Below the pieces are notes generated by a model, which saw nothing but the letters and a program-made list of their open reading frames with translations, searched no databases and was not told the origin of the DNA. From Alphaproteobacteria bacterium (GTDB taxonomy: Bacteria > Pseudomonadota > Alphaproteobacteria > Sphingomonadales > Sphingomonadaceae): DNA of 16,529 nucleotides. Location of the stretch: NCBI GenBank assembly GCA_005882415.1, contig VBAE01000090.1, positions 1 through 16,529 on the forward strand, written 5' to 3'. Position numbers and translations under genes: made by a program. Below, piece by piece: positions 5,341-12,408 of this stretch (its first letter is position 1; the number at the start of each line of letters is the position of its first letter).

Positions 5341-5775
5341 ATGAGTATCTTCGGCAAGATCAAGGACGCCATTTTCGGCAAGGCCAAGGCCGCCCCCCAG
5401 GCGCAGCAGCAGGGCCAGCCCGCCTACCCCTCGGCCCAACCCTCAGCGATGCCGCAGATGCAGCCGCACGCCGCCCCCGCCCAAGCCCCCCAGGCCGCCC
5501 AGCCCGCCCAGCCCGCCGCGGTCGACGTCGACGCCATCCTCGCCCAGACGGCCGTGCAGAAGGGGGAGAAGCTCAATTACCAGTCGTCGATCGTCGATCT
5601 GATGAAGCTGCTCGACCTCGATTCCAGCCTCGCCAACCGCAAGGAGCTCGCCACCGAGCTCGGTTACACCGGCGAGAAGGACGGCAGCGCCGAGATGAAC
5701 ATCTGGCTCCACAAGGCCGTGATGCGCGAGCTCGAAAAGCACGGCGGCAAGGTCTCGGAAGAGTTGAAAGCCTGA
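5341..5775 (+). CDS. DUF3597 domain protein
   Basis: A 144-residue protein. The N-terminus MSIFGKIKDAIFGKAKA is followed by a long Gln/Pro/Ala-rich linker (about 20-60). The conserved domain, VDVDAILAQTAVQKGEKLNY through SSIVDLMKLLDLDSSLANRK and ELATELGYTG to NIWLHKAVMRELEKHGGKV, fills the rest. This is the DUF3597 pattern; its biochemical role is not established, though the fold is a small helical domain. GAAGGA (5327-5332) gives a reasonable ribosome binding site for the ATG. Single-gene unit, convergent with the small exported protein that follows. Family call good, function unknown. Confidence 0.85.
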   Translation: MSIFGKIKDAIFGKAKAAPQAQQQGQPAYPSAQPSAMPQMQPHAAPAQAPQAAQPAQPAAVDVDAILAQTAVQKGEKLNYQSSIVDLMKLLDLDSSLANRKELATELGYTGEKDGSAEMNIWLHKAVMRELEKHGGKVSEELKA

Positions 5776-5883
5776 GCGGCCCAGCGGCAGCGAGCCCGGC
5801 GCGAAGCGCCGCGCGTGCAGCCGCAGGAGTCCGCGAAGGCCGGGCGGCGGGTCGGCCGGCGAGTCCAGCCGAACCCGTCCGAC

Positions 5884-5907
5884 GGCGGTCAGGCCGCCCT
5901 GACCGCC
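5884..5907. terminator. Hairpin between convergent genes
   Basis: GGCGGTCAG (5884-5892) pairs perfectly with CTGACCGCC (5899-5907) around a 6-nt loop. It sits between the ends of the DUF3597 gene and the minus-strand gene ending at 5929. A T-run is missing, so it may act as a barrier or an imperfect bidirectional terminator. Confidence 0.4.
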
Positions 5908-5928
5908 CCCGCCCCCGCCCCAGCCCCC

Positions 5929-6192
5929 TCACGGACTGACCGGCAGATCCTCGCCGTCGCCGCCGGAGAAGACCAGGATGAGGAGGACCACCACAGCGAC
6001 TCCGCCGAGGATGTACCAGACCAGATGGTCGTCATGATCATTGTCGTCCGCGGTATCGGCGAGCGCGAGACCCGCCTCGTGGCTGGCCGCGGGCGCGGGC
6101 GCGCTCGGCGGCGCGCTCTGGGCGAAGCCGGCCGCCGGCGCGAAGGCGAGGGCCGCGGCGGTGAGGACGGAGGTCAAGGCCCGAGTGCGCAT
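5929..6192 (-). CDS. Small exported protein with C-terminal membrane segment
   Basis: An 87-residue protein of unknown function. Residues 1-24 (MRTRALTSVLTAAALAFAPA...AGFAQS) form a signal peptide with a likely cleavage after AQ/A-type small residues. A Pro/Ala/Ser linker and an Asp/His-rich stretch (ADTADDNDHDDH) follow. Then comes one strong membrane segment (WYILGGVAVVVLLILVF) and a short acidic tail. AAGGGA lies 7 nt before the ATG, supporting the start. The Asp/His cluster could bind metal, but that is speculation. Similar small proteins are common in sphingomonads as hypothetical genes. Confidence 0.75.
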   Translation of the reverse strand: MRTRALTSVLTAAALAFAPAAGFAQSAPPSAPAPAASHEAGLALADTADDNDHDDHLVWYILGGVAVVVLLILVFSGGDGEDLPVSP

Positions 6193-6299
6193 GCTGGATT
6201 CCCTTCAGGTTCGCGGGGCGTCCGTCTAACCGCCGCCGCGCACCCTTCGCTATCGGGGTAAGACCCGACACCCGCCCGTCCCCCGGACCTTCAAACCCC

Positions 6300-6390
6300 A
6301 AGCCGAGGCGCCTTCGCCACGACGGCTGGACGCCGGAGAGAAAGCGCCTGCTGCTCGAGCGCCGCGCTGAATGCGGCCTGCTTACCGGCG
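6300..6390 (+). pseudogene. Fragment of the terminase-like HTH gene (paralogous remnant)
   Basis: Read in the plus frame from 6306 this gives RRLRHDGWTPERKRLLLERR, then AECGLLTGG. It matches residues about 49-78 of the protein at 3921-4988 (RRLRHDGWTPDKKRLFLECF, then AECGVLT), with clear nucleotide similarity. There is no start, no ribosome binding site and no continuation past about 6390. It is a leftover of a second copy of that gene and suggests past duplication or deletion in this accessory stretch. Confidence 0.75.
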
Positions 6391-6402
6391 GTCGATCGGA
6401 CG

Positions 6403-6424
6403 GAGGGGCAGGGGGCCGCCCCTC
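6403..6424 (-). terminator. GC-rich hairpin after the gene at 6430-6618
   Basis: GAGGGGC (6403-6409) and GCCCCTC (6418-6424) form a 7-bp stem just beyond the TAG of the minus-strand small gene. There is no T-run, so termination strength is uncertain. Confidence 0.4.
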
Positions 6425-6429
6425 TCGAG

Positions 6430-6618
6430 CTATTCCTCGCCCACGTCCCGGGCGCCGGTCCGGCCGGGCCGCTCCGCAGGGGGGATGTCCTGCTCATATT
6501 GGGCGGGGCCGCTGTAGGTGTCGTGCCCCGACAGGTCCACTCCCACGAATTGCCGTGCGGAGCGCTTCCTCTTGCCGGGCGCCGCCCGCTCGGATCGATC
6601 CTTGCCCGTCCCGCGCAT
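6430..6618 (-). CDS. Small basic hypothetical protein (62 aa)
   Basis: The ATG at 6618 is preceded by AAGGAGGA, with 6 nt between AGGAGG and the start: one of the strongest ribosome binding sites in the window. The product begins with a basic segment (MRGTGKDRSERAAPGKRKRS). Then come ARQFVGVDLSGHDTYSGPAQ and a polar tail (YEQDIPPAERPGRTGARDVG). No membrane or signal segment. I do not recognise a family. The frame stays open far upstream, but that part is GC-driven and lacks a start signal. A hairpin lies just after the stop. Likely a real small gene; function unknown. Confidence 0.6.
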   Translation of the reverse strand: MRGTGKDRSERAAPGKRKRSARQFVGVDLSGHDTYSGPAQYEQDIPPAERPGRTGARDVGEE

Positions 6619-6731
6619 CGCGATCCTCCTTCCGTCAGACTGCCTCTCGGATGCCTTGGCGCGGCAACCGAGCCGCCCCCGGCTCCAAACCCGGCGGGTT
6701 ATCCGCCGATCGGATGACAAGGGCGCCGAAA

Positions 6732-6751
6732 GAGCAAGGAAAACCTTGCTC
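6732..6751 (-). terminator. Stem-loop terminator after the gene at 6758-6931
   Basis: GAGCAAGG (6732-6739) and CCTTGCTC (6744-6751) form a perfect 8-bp stem with a 4-nt loop. On the minus strand it lies 6 bp after the TGA stop and is followed by a short CTTTCGG. It separates the two small minus-strand genes. Confidence 0.6.
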
Positions 6752-6757
6752 CTGCCC

Positions 6758-6931
6758 TCAGGCCTTTCCGTCGTCGTCGCTATAGGGAGGCCGGCCCGCG
6801 GAGCCGTCCCGCGCCCGCTTGAGGTCGCCGCTGTCCTGGCCCGCGTCGTTGGCGGAATCGACGTTCTTGCGCTCGTCCTGATGGACTCCGTCGATGTCGC
6901 TATGGGGCGTCGTGGGGGGCGGTTTGGCCAC
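6758..6931 (-). CDS. Small acidic hypothetical protein (57 aa)
   Basis: The start is GTG at 6931, with AAAGGAG about 9 nt upstream. The product is very hydrophilic: MAKPPPTTPHSDIDGVHQDE, then RKNVDSANDAGQDSGDLKRA and a tail rich in Gly and Asp. It has no hydrophobic core, so it is probably disordered or a stress-type small protein. No family recognised. The frame continues upstream to 7252 but without a start signal and with shadow-like composition, so that part is not included. A good stem-loop follows the stop. Spacing to the next minus-strand gene (139 bp plus the hairpin) suggests separate transcription. Confidence 0.55.
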   Translation of the reverse strand: MAKPPPTTPHSDIDGVHQDERKNVDSANDAGQDSGDLKRARDGSAGRPPYSDDDGKA

Positions 6932-6982
6932 GTCTCGTCTCTCCTTTGCCACCTGAACTGGCGGGACGCGGGGCGGGTTTCG

Positions 6983-7010
6983 AAAAAAATCGCTCCACGC
7001 CGATTTTTTT
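6983..7010. repeat. A7/T7 inverted repeat in a gene-free stretch (6932-7320)
   Basis: AAAAAAATCG (6983-6992) and CGATTTTTTT (7001-7010) pair perfectly around CTCCACGC. The T-run on either strand makes it look like a bidirectional intrinsic terminator, but no recognised gene ends here. The 389-bp gap around it has no convincing coding frame. It also holds an 11-base C-run (7119-7129) and a short hairpin, GGGTT/AACCC (7295-7307), just before the entericidin ribosome binding site. Confidence 0.6.
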
Positions 7011-7320
7011 GCGGGAACGATGGAACCTCCCCGCTCCTGCGCCGTTGTGCAGTTCGGATAGTGACCTTTTGCCCCCCCGCTCTCGCTATCCAAGACATGA
7101 GCCCGGACGCGCCAACCTCCCCCCCCCCCGGTGGCGCCTCCGGGCTCAAATTTGTCTGGGGCACTTCCACTTTTTCCAAACGCCCGACGCCCTCCCCGGC
7201 TCCCGCCGCGCGGGTCCCGTACGGACGTGGAACAAGCTTCCGTGGCGGGCATTTACTCCCTCACCTGCGCAACGCCGGGGCACCTGTGCTTCCGGGGTTC
7301 GCAACCCGAGGAGAGGGAAT

Positions 7321-7446
7321 ATGGTTCGTAAGCTTTTCCTGCTTTTTGCAGTCACCAGCTCGTTCGCGCTCGGCGCGTGCAACACGGTCAAGGGTGCCGG
7401 CGAGGACATCAAGTCGGTCGGCGAGGCCGGCGATCGGGCCACCTGA
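7321..7446 (+). CDS. Entericidin A/B-family small lipoprotein
   Basis: A 41-residue protein. The signal peptide MVRKLFLLFAVTSSF ends in the lipobox ALGAC (Cys at residue 20). The mature piece, CNTVKGAGEDIKSVGEAGD, is the entericidin motif (CNT-x-x-G-x-G-x-D-I). Entericidins are tiny outer-membrane or periplasmic lipoproteins; in enteric bacteria they form an antidote/toxin pair, while in alphaproteobacteria a single copy is common and its role is unclear. GAGGAGAGGG lies just before the ATG. A strong terminator follows 27 bp after the stop, so it is monocistronic. Confidence 0.9.
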   Translation: MVRKLFLLFAVTSSFALGACNTVKGAGEDIKSVGEAGDRAT

Positions 7447-7472
7447 GCCCGTTCCTCAGAACCTGAGAATTA

Positions 7473-7505
7473 AAAAGGCCGTCCTTCGGGGCGGCCTTTT
7501 CTTTT
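7473..7505. terminator. Rho-independent terminator with UUCG tetraloop
   Basis: AAAAGGCCGTCC (7473-7484) pairs with GGGCGGCCTTTT (7489-7500) around TTCG, with one G-T wobble, and is followed by CTTTT. It ends entericidin transcription. The A-run on the other side lets it also serve the convergent tatC operon, whose stop is at 7515. Confidence 0.9.
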
Positions 7506-7514
7506 GCGCCGCGC

Positions 7515-8294
7515 TCAGGCCGGGGTCGAGGCGGCCGCGACTTCCTTCGCCCGCCGCCGCTCGGTGAACCAGATCGCCACCAGCGAGATTTCGTAGAGCA
7601 TGATCAGCGGGATCGCGAGCATGCACTGGGAGATCACATCCGGCGGAGTCGCAAGCGCGGCGACGACGAAAGCGATCAGGATCGCGTAGCGCCGCCCGCG
7701 CTTCAGCTGGGTGCGGGTGACGAGGCCGGCCCGCTCCATCAGCATCAGCAGGATCGGCAGCAGGAACGCGATCCCGAACGCCATGATGAACTGCATGACG
7801 AGGCTGAGATAATCGCCGATCGCAGGCAAAGCCTCCTGCTTGATCCCGCCGATATCCCCCTCGAACTTCAGGAAGAAGTGAAAGGCCGCCGGCATCACCA
7901 TGTAGTAAGCGAGCGCCCCGCCCATCGTGAACAATATGGGCGTGGCGATGATGAAGGGCAGGAACGCCCTCTTCTCCTTGGCGTAGAGCCCGGGCGCGAC
8001 GAACGCCCAGAGCTGGTTGGCGATGATCGGGAAGGCGAGGAAGAAGGCGGCGAACACCGACACCTTCACCTGCACGAAGAACGCTTCGTACAATTTGGTG
8101 TAGATCAACCGGCCCTGATTATGGCCGAACGCCTCCGCGAGCGGCTGGGCAAGGAAGGCGATGATGTAGGTCGCGAAATAGAAGCAGATCGCGAACGCCA
8201 CCCCGAGCGCAAGGAACGACCAGATCAGCCGCTTCCTGAGCTCGATCAGGTGATCCATCAGCGGAGCGCGGGATTCGTCGATCTCCGGGATCAT
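7515..8294 (-). CDS. tatC: TatC, twin-arginine translocase receptor subunit
   Basis: A 259-residue inner-membrane protein that, with TatB, recognises twin-arginine signal peptides of folded export substrates. The family's N-terminal motif MDHLIELRKRL is at about residues 13-23. Six membrane segments can be seen, starting at LIWSFLALGVAFAICFYF and ending at LAIPLIMLYEISLVAIWF. The conserved periplasmic/cytosolic motifs YTKLYEAFFVQVKV (Glu of the receptor site) and ATPPDVISQ are intact. The start overlaps the tatB stop (ATGA). Normal length; last gene of the operon. Confidence 0.97.
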   Translation of the reverse strand: MIPEIDESRAPLMDHLIELRKRLIWSFLALGVAFAICFYFATYIIAFLAQPLAEAFGHNQGRLIYTKLYEAFFVQVKVSVFAAFFLAFPIIANQLWAFVAPGLYAKEKRAFLPFIIATPILFTMGGALAYYMVMPAAFHFFLKFEGDIGGIKQEALPAIGDYLSLVMQFIMAFGIAFLLPILLMLMERAGLVTRTQLKRGRRYAILIAFVVAALATPPDVISQCMLAIPLIMLYEISLVAIWFTERRRAKEVAAASTPA

Positions 8295-8755
8295 GGCAGC
8301 TCGCGGGGGCTGTCGGGCTTCGGCGCAGGAGGCTCGGCGCCCTCAGGCGGCGGCGCGGGCTCCTCGAACGGCAAAGGCCAGGCCGGATCGGCCTCGAAGC
8401 CGGGCAATTGCGGCGACGCCTCGTCGGCGGGGGGGGCCGGAGCGGCGGGATGCGGCGGCACCTCCACAGGCGCCTCCTCGGGCGGCGGCAGGCTGGCATC
8501 GGAGGCGAAGGGCGCGGCGAGCGGGTGGTCCCGCATGATCCGTTCGTTCTCCTCCTTCCACTTCTTCTCCATCTCCTCCAGCTCGGCCTCGCGCATCATC
8601 GTGTCTATGCCGGAGCGGAAGTGGCGGGCCATGCCGCGGGCGCGGCCGACCCACTGGCCGACGGTGCGCATCACCCGCGGCAGGTCCTTGGGGCCGATCA
8701 CCACCAGCGCCACGATGGCGATCAGCAGGAGCTCGGAATAGCCGATGTCGAACAT
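8291..8755 (-). CDS. tatB: TatB, twin-arginine translocase subunit
   Basis: A 154-residue protein. MFDIGYSELLLIAIVALVVI (1-20) is the single N-terminal membrane helix; the GPKDLPRVMRTVGQW hinge and amphipathic helix follow. The family's conserved Glu (E8) and the GP hinge are present. The C-terminal half is a Pro/Ala-rich, acidic disordered tail, as usual in alphaproteobacteria. It forms the TatBC receptor in the inner membrane. It lies 27 bp after tatA and overlaps tatC. Confidence 0.96.
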   Translation of the reverse strand: MFDIGYSELLLIAIVALVVIGPKDLPRVMRTVGQWVGRARGMARHFRSGIDTMMREAELEEMEKKWKEENERIMRDHPLAAPFASDASLPPPEEAPVEVPPHPAAPAPPADEASPQLPGFEADPAWPLPFEEPAPPPEGAEPPAPKPDSPRELP

Positions 8756-8782
8756 CTACGCGCCTTCAGGCGGCGGCTGGGG

Positions 8783-9052
8783 TCAAGGCTCGCGGCGGTC
8801 GGCGGGGTCGATGTCGCGGGTGCGATCGACCGGCACTTCCAGCGTCGAGCTGTCGGCGATGCGGCGCGGTGGCTCCGTCTTGGCGGCGGTGCTCGGCGGC
8901 ACGTCGTCGTCCTCGGTCATGCCCTTCTTGAAGCTTTTCAGCCCCTTGGCGACGTCGCCCATCATGTCGGAGAAGCGGCCCTTGCCGAACAGCAGCAGGA
9001 TGATGACGCCCACCACCAGCCAATGGAAGATGCTGAAACCGCCGCTGAACAT
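8783..9052 (-). CDS. tatA: TatA, twin-arginine translocase pore-forming subunit
   Basis: An 89-residue protein. The short membrane helix FHWLVVGVIILLLFG (about 9-23) leads into KGRFSDMMGDVAKGLKSFKK, the diagnostic TatA amphipathic helix, then a polar tail. TatA multimerises to open the export path. GGAG lies 7 nt before the ATG. It sits 28 bp after scpB and starts the tat part of the scpAB-tatABC operon, an order common in sphingomonads. Confidence 0.96.
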   Translation of the reverse strand: MFSGGFSIFHWLVVGVIILLLFGKGRFSDMMGDVAKGLKSFKKGMTEDDDVPPSTAAKTEPPRRIADSSTLEVPVDRTRDIDPADRREP

Positions 9053-9080
9053 CGCAAATCTCCGAAAGTACGAAGCCTAC

Positions 9081-9659
9081 CTAGTCTCCCTCGGGCCCGG
9101 TTTCCAGCACTAGCTGTTCCAGCGCCGCGTCGATCGGGTCGAGCAGCCCCGCGGCCTTCAGGTCGTCGATGCCCGGAAGGTCGCGCCGGCTCTTCAGGCC
9201 GAAATGGGCGAGGAAGGCCGGGGTGGTGGCGTAGATGAGCGGCCGCCCGGGCACTTCGCGGCGCCCGGCGGGGCGGACCCAGCCCGCCTCCATCAGCACG
9301 TCCAATGTCCCCTTGGAGATCTGGACTCCGCGGATCGCCTCGATCTCGGCGCGGCTGACCGGCTCATGATAAGCGATGATCGCAAGCGTCTCGACCGCCG
9401 CGCGCGACAGCCGCCGGCTCTCGTCCCGCTCCCGGCGGAGGATATAGGCAAGGTCCGGCGAAGTCTGGAAATGCCAGCGCTTCCCCCGCTCGACCAATTC
9501 GATGCCGCGGCCCGAATAATGGTCCTGAAGCTCGGCAAGCGCCCATTTCACGTCGACGTCCGGGCCGACATGGTCGCCGATCTCGTCCACCCCCATCGGC
9601 TCCTCGGCCGCGAACAGCACCGCCTCGACCGCGCGCACGCCCTCCGGAACCTCGCTCAT
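9081..9659 (-). CDS. scpB: ScpB, segregation and condensation protein B
   Basis: A 192-residue kleisin-associated protein made of two winged-helix domains. The first covers VRAVEAVLFAAEEPMGVDEI and on; the second follows RLSRAAVETLAIIAYHEPVS with RAEIEAIRGVQISKGTLDVL, the family signature. PLIYATTPAFLAHFGLKS is the conserved end of domain two. ScpB dimers bind ScpA in the Smc condensin complex that organises the chromosome. The start at 9659 overlaps the scpA stop (ATGA); an in-frame upstream extension to 9968 is a shadow of scpA. Confidence 0.96.
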   Translation of the reverse strand: MSEVPEGVRAVEAVLFAAEEPMGVDEIGDHVGPDVDVKWALAELQDHYSGRGIELVERGKRWHFQTSPDLAYILRRERDESRRLSRAAVETLAIIAYHEPVSRAEIEAIRGVQISKGTLDVLMEAGWVRPAGRREVPGRPLIYATTPAFLAHFGLKSRRDLPGIDDLKAAGLLDPIDAALEQLVLETGPEGD

Positions 9660-10417
9660 GCCGCCCTCACATAAAGCGGCGAGAAGGGGGCCTCCTGCTG
9701 CATCTCGACCTTCCCTTTCCGCGCCAGCTCCAGGGTGGCGACGAAGCTCGAGGCGAGGGCCGACTTGCGGTACTCGCCGTCCTGCGTTTCGGGCAGGAAG
9801 TCCTCGATCCGTGTCCAGGCGAGCTTCATCCCGATCATCCGCTCCACCCGAAGCAGCGCCTCCTCCAGCGTCATCACCGGGCGGCGCGAGACGATGTGGA
9901 CCGCCGGCTCGGTTCGGGCGCGGACGGAGCCGTAGGCGCTGATCAAATCGTAGAGGTCCGCCTGCCACAGCGACTTCCTCACCACCTTCAGCCCCTCGGG
10001 CGCGCCGCGCAGGAAGACGTCACGCCCGACCCGGTCGCCGCCCATCAGCCGCGCGCCCGCCTCGCGCATCGCGGCAAGCCGCTGGAGCCGGAGCTGGAGC
10101 CGCATGGCGAGCTCTTCGGGGCTCGGATCGGCCTGCTCCTCCTTGGGCAGAAGCAGGCAGGATTTGAGGTAAGCGAGCCAGGCCGCCATCACCAGATAGT
10201 CGGCCGCGATCTCCAGCTTCAGCCGCTTCGCGTCGGCGATGAAGGCGAGATATTGCTCGACGAGCGCGAGGATCGAGATCTTGGCGAGGTCGACCTTCTG
10301 CGAGCGCGCAAGCGTCAGCAGCAGGTCGAGCGGCCCTTCCCAGCCGTCTATGTCGAGCGTCAGCCGGTCCGCATCGGCGGTCGCCAGCGGCAGTTCGTCG
10401 AACGAATCCCCCTCCAT
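9656..10417 (-). CDS. scpA: ScpA, segregation and condensation protein A (kleisin)
   Basis: A 253-residue kleisin that bridges the Smc heads. The N-terminal motif WEGPLDLLLTLARSQKVDLA (about 26-45), ILALVEQYLAFI and AADYLVMAAWLAYLKSCLLL are family hallmarks. The C-terminal winged helix ends with SFVATLELARKGKVEMQQEA, which contacts the Smc ATPase head. The start ATG at 10417 has only a weak ribosome binding site. It is the first visible gene of the operon; divergent uup lies 74 bp away, and the nagZ gene often found upstream of scpA in relatives is not here. Confidence 0.96.
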   Translation of the reverse strand: MEGDSFDELPLATADADRLTLDIDGWEGPLDLLLTLARSQKVDLAKISILALVEQYLAFIADAKRLKLEIAADYLVMAAWLAYLKSCLLLPKEEQADPSPEELAMRLQLRLQRLAAMREAGARLMGGDRVGRDVFLRGAPEGLKVVRKSLWQADLYDLISAYGSVRARTEPAVHIVSRRPVMTLEEALLRVERMIGMKLAWTRIEDFLPETQDGEYRKSALASSFVATLELARKGKVEMQQEAPFSPLYVRAA

Positions 10418-10491
10418 GGCCCGAGTTTATGCCGCAGCGAGGAGCTTGTCGAAGGCTTTGCGGATCGGATTTCGCCGCCTATCTGGCCCCC

Positions 10492-12276
10492 ATGGCAGCA
10501 CCAATACTCGCTTATGAAAATCTCGGCCTCGTCCAGGGCCACGGCTGGCTGTTCCGCGGCATCGACCTGTTCGTCGGCGCGCGCGACCGGCTGGCGCTGA
10601 TCGGCCGCAACGGCGCCGGCAAGACGACTCTGCTGAAATGCCTCGCCGGCGTGATCGACACAGACGAGGGGCGGCGGACCATGCAGCCGGGCACAAAGGT
10701 GGTGCTGCTCGAGCAGGACCCGTCGGTGGACCGGTTCGAAACTCTGCGGGACTTCGCCCTCCACGGCAGCGACGCCCCGCCAGCCCATGAGGTGGAGGCC
10801 ATCGCCGACCAGCTCGGCGTCACCCTCGACCGTCCCGCTTCGACCGCGTCCGGAGGCGAGCGCCGCCGGACAGCGATCGCCCGGGCACTCGCCCAGGACC
10901 CGGACGTTCTCCTGCTCGACGAGCCGACCAACCATCTCGACCTCGCCGCGATCGAATGGCTGGAGGACTGGCTCGGCCGCTTCACCGGCGCCTTCGTCGT
11001 GATCAGCCACGACCGCACCTTCCTGAAGCGCCTCACCCGCTCGTCTCTGTGGCTGGAGCGGGGCTCGCTGCGCCGCGCCGAGATCGGCTTCGGCGGCTTC
11101 GACGCCTGGACCGAGGCCGTCTATGCCGAGGAGGCGCGCGCCGCCGAGAAATTGGACGCGAAGCTCAAGCTCGAGCTCCATTGGCTGGAGCGCGGAGTCA
11201 CCGCCCGCCGCCGCCGCAACCAGGGCCGCCTCACCAAGCTCCACGAAATGCGCGCAGCGCGCGCGGCGATGATCGGCCCCGCGGGGACCGCCAAGCTCGG
11301 CCTCGCGAATGACGACGTGAAGACTAAGGTCGTGATCGACGCGGAGCACGTCACCAAGCGCTTCGGCGAGCGGACCATCATCCGCGACTTCAGCCTCCGC
11401 ATCCAGCGCGGCGACCGGATCGGCGTGGTCGGCGCCAATGGCACCGGCAAGACCACCCTCCTCCGCCTCCTCACCGGCGAGATCGAGGCGGACGAGGGCC
11501 GGATCCGCCGCGCCAAGACGCTCGAAGGGATCATGATCGACCAGCAGCGCCGCCTGCTCGAACCCGACAAGCGCATCCGCGACGTGCTCGCCGACGGCGG
11601 CGACTGGGTCGACGTCCGCGGCACCAAGAAGCACGTCCAGGGATACCTCAAGGAATTCCTGTTCGACCCCGGCCTCGCCGACGCCCGCATCGGCACCCTC
11701 TCGGGCGGCGAACGCTCCCGCATCCTCCTTGCCCGCGAATTCGCCCGTCGCTCGAACCTCCTCGTCCTCGACGAGCCGACCAACGACCTCGACCTCGAAA
11801 CGCTCGACCTCCTGCAGGAGGTGATCGCCGATTATGAAGGCACCGTCCTCATCGTCAGCCACGACCGCGACTTCCTCGACCGCACGGTGACCATCACCCT
11901 CGGCCTCGACGGCAGCGGCAAGGTCGATATCGTCGCCGGCGGCTACGAAGACTGGATGCGCCAGCGGGCGCGCGCTTCCTCCCCCGCGCCCCGCACGTCC
12001 GCTGCGGCCAAACCTACCCCAGCGGCGCCCCGCGTCCAGACCAAGCTCACCTACAAGGACCAGCGCGACTACGACCTGTTGCCGGGGCGGATCGAAGAAA
12101 TCGAAGCCGCCATCGCGCGGGACGAGGAGGCCCTCCACGATCCAGACCTGTACACGAGGGACCCGTCACGCTTCGCGGCCCTGACCGCAGCGATCGAAAA
12201 AGCCCGCGCCGAACGCGACGCAGCGGAAGAAAGGTGGCTGGAGCTGGCCGAAAGGGTGGAAGCGCTGGCCTCCTAA
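10492..12276 (+). CDS. uup: Uup-like ABC-F ATPase
   Basis: A 594-residue soluble protein with two ABC domains and no membrane part, an ABC-F factor that acts on ribosomes (Uup has also been linked to DNA stability). Walker A sites are GRNGAGKTT (38-46) and GANGTGKTT (about 314-322). Signatures are SGGERRRTAIARAL and LSGGERSRILLAREF; Walker B sites are LLLDEPTNHLDL and LVLDEPTNDLDL. The linker between the domains holds the usual charged helices (GVTARRRRNQGRL). The C-terminal coiled coil (KDQRDYDLLPGRIEEIEAAI onward) is the Uup-type C-terminal domain. The ATG at 10492 matches the family N-terminus (ILAYENLGL); no ribosome binding site is evident. Intact. Confidence 0.9.
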   Translation: MAAPILAYENLGLVQGHGWLFRGIDLFVGARDRLALIGRNGAGKTTLLKCLAGVIDTDEGRRTMQPGTKVVLLEQDPSVDRFETLRDFALHGSDAPPAHEVEAIADQLGVTLDRPASTASGGERRRTAIARALAQDPDVLLLDEPTNHLDLAAIEWLEDWLGRFTGAFVVISHDRTFLKRLTRSSLWLERGSLRRAEIGFGGFDAWTEAVYAEEARAAEKLDAKLKLELHWLERGVTARRRRNQGRLTKLHEMRAARAAMIGPAGTAKLGLANDDVKTKVVIDAEHVTKRFGERTIIRDFSLRIQRGDRIGVVGANGTGKTTLLRLLTGEIEADEGRIRRAKTLEGIMIDQQRRLLEPDKRIRDVLADGGDWVDVRGTKKHVQGYLKEFLFDPGLADARIGTLSGGERSRILLAREFARRSNLLVLDEPTNDLDLETLDLLQEVIADYEGTVLIVSHDRDFLDRTVTITLGLDGSGKVDIVAGGYEDWMRQRARASSPAPRTSAAAKPTPAAPRVQTKLTYKDQRDYDLLPGRIEEIEAAIARDEEALHDPDLYTRDPSRFAALTAAIEKARAERDAAEERWLELAERVEALAS

Positions 12277-12402
12277 CTCCTCCCCGGAACGGGGAGGGGG
12301 ACCGCACGAAGTGCGGTGGAGGGGGGCGAGCGCAGCGAGCATGGAGCCGTGGGCCCCCTCCACCATGCTTCGCATGGTCCCCCTCCCCGTGCCGGGGAGG
12401 AG
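12277..12402. repeat. Composite inverted repeat between convergent genes
   Basis: The outer arms CTCCTCCCCGG and CCGGGGAGGAG mirror each other. Inside are two perfect hairpins: ACCGCAC-GAA-GTGCGGT (12301-12317) and ACCATGC-TTC-GCATGGT (12362-12378). The element starts right after the uup stop and ends 6 bp before the phosphatase stop. It is a dispersed intergenic repeat typical of sphingomonads and may act as a bidirectional terminator. Confidence 0.85.
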
Positions 12403-12408
12403 TTCAGG

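Noticed and set aside
5815..6261. Plus-strand frame opposite the small exported protein
   Set aside because: Arg/Gly-rich shadow with no start signal; the minus strand has a signal peptide, membrane segment and ribosome binding site.
6518..7567. 349-codon plus-strand frame across the small-gene region
   Set aside because: It crosses the C11 run, two hairpins, the entericidin gene and its terminator; product is Arg/Pro/Ser-rich with no start signal.
7878..9238. Two overlapping plus-strand frames opposite tatC, tatB and tatA
   Set aside because: Shadow composition (Arg/Gly/His-rich); the minus strand encodes clear Tat proteins.
10418..10491. Possible gene remnant between scpA and uup (minus frame ending IRKAFDKLLAAA)
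   Set aside because: Too short to identify and the frame upstream is antisense to uup; not enough evidence for a pseudogene call.
10360..12138. 592-codon minus-strand open frame antisense to uup
   Set aside because: Low-complexity Gly/Ala/Val/Glu-rich product, no ribosome binding site; it mirrors the well-supported ABC-F gene and is a GC-driven shadow.
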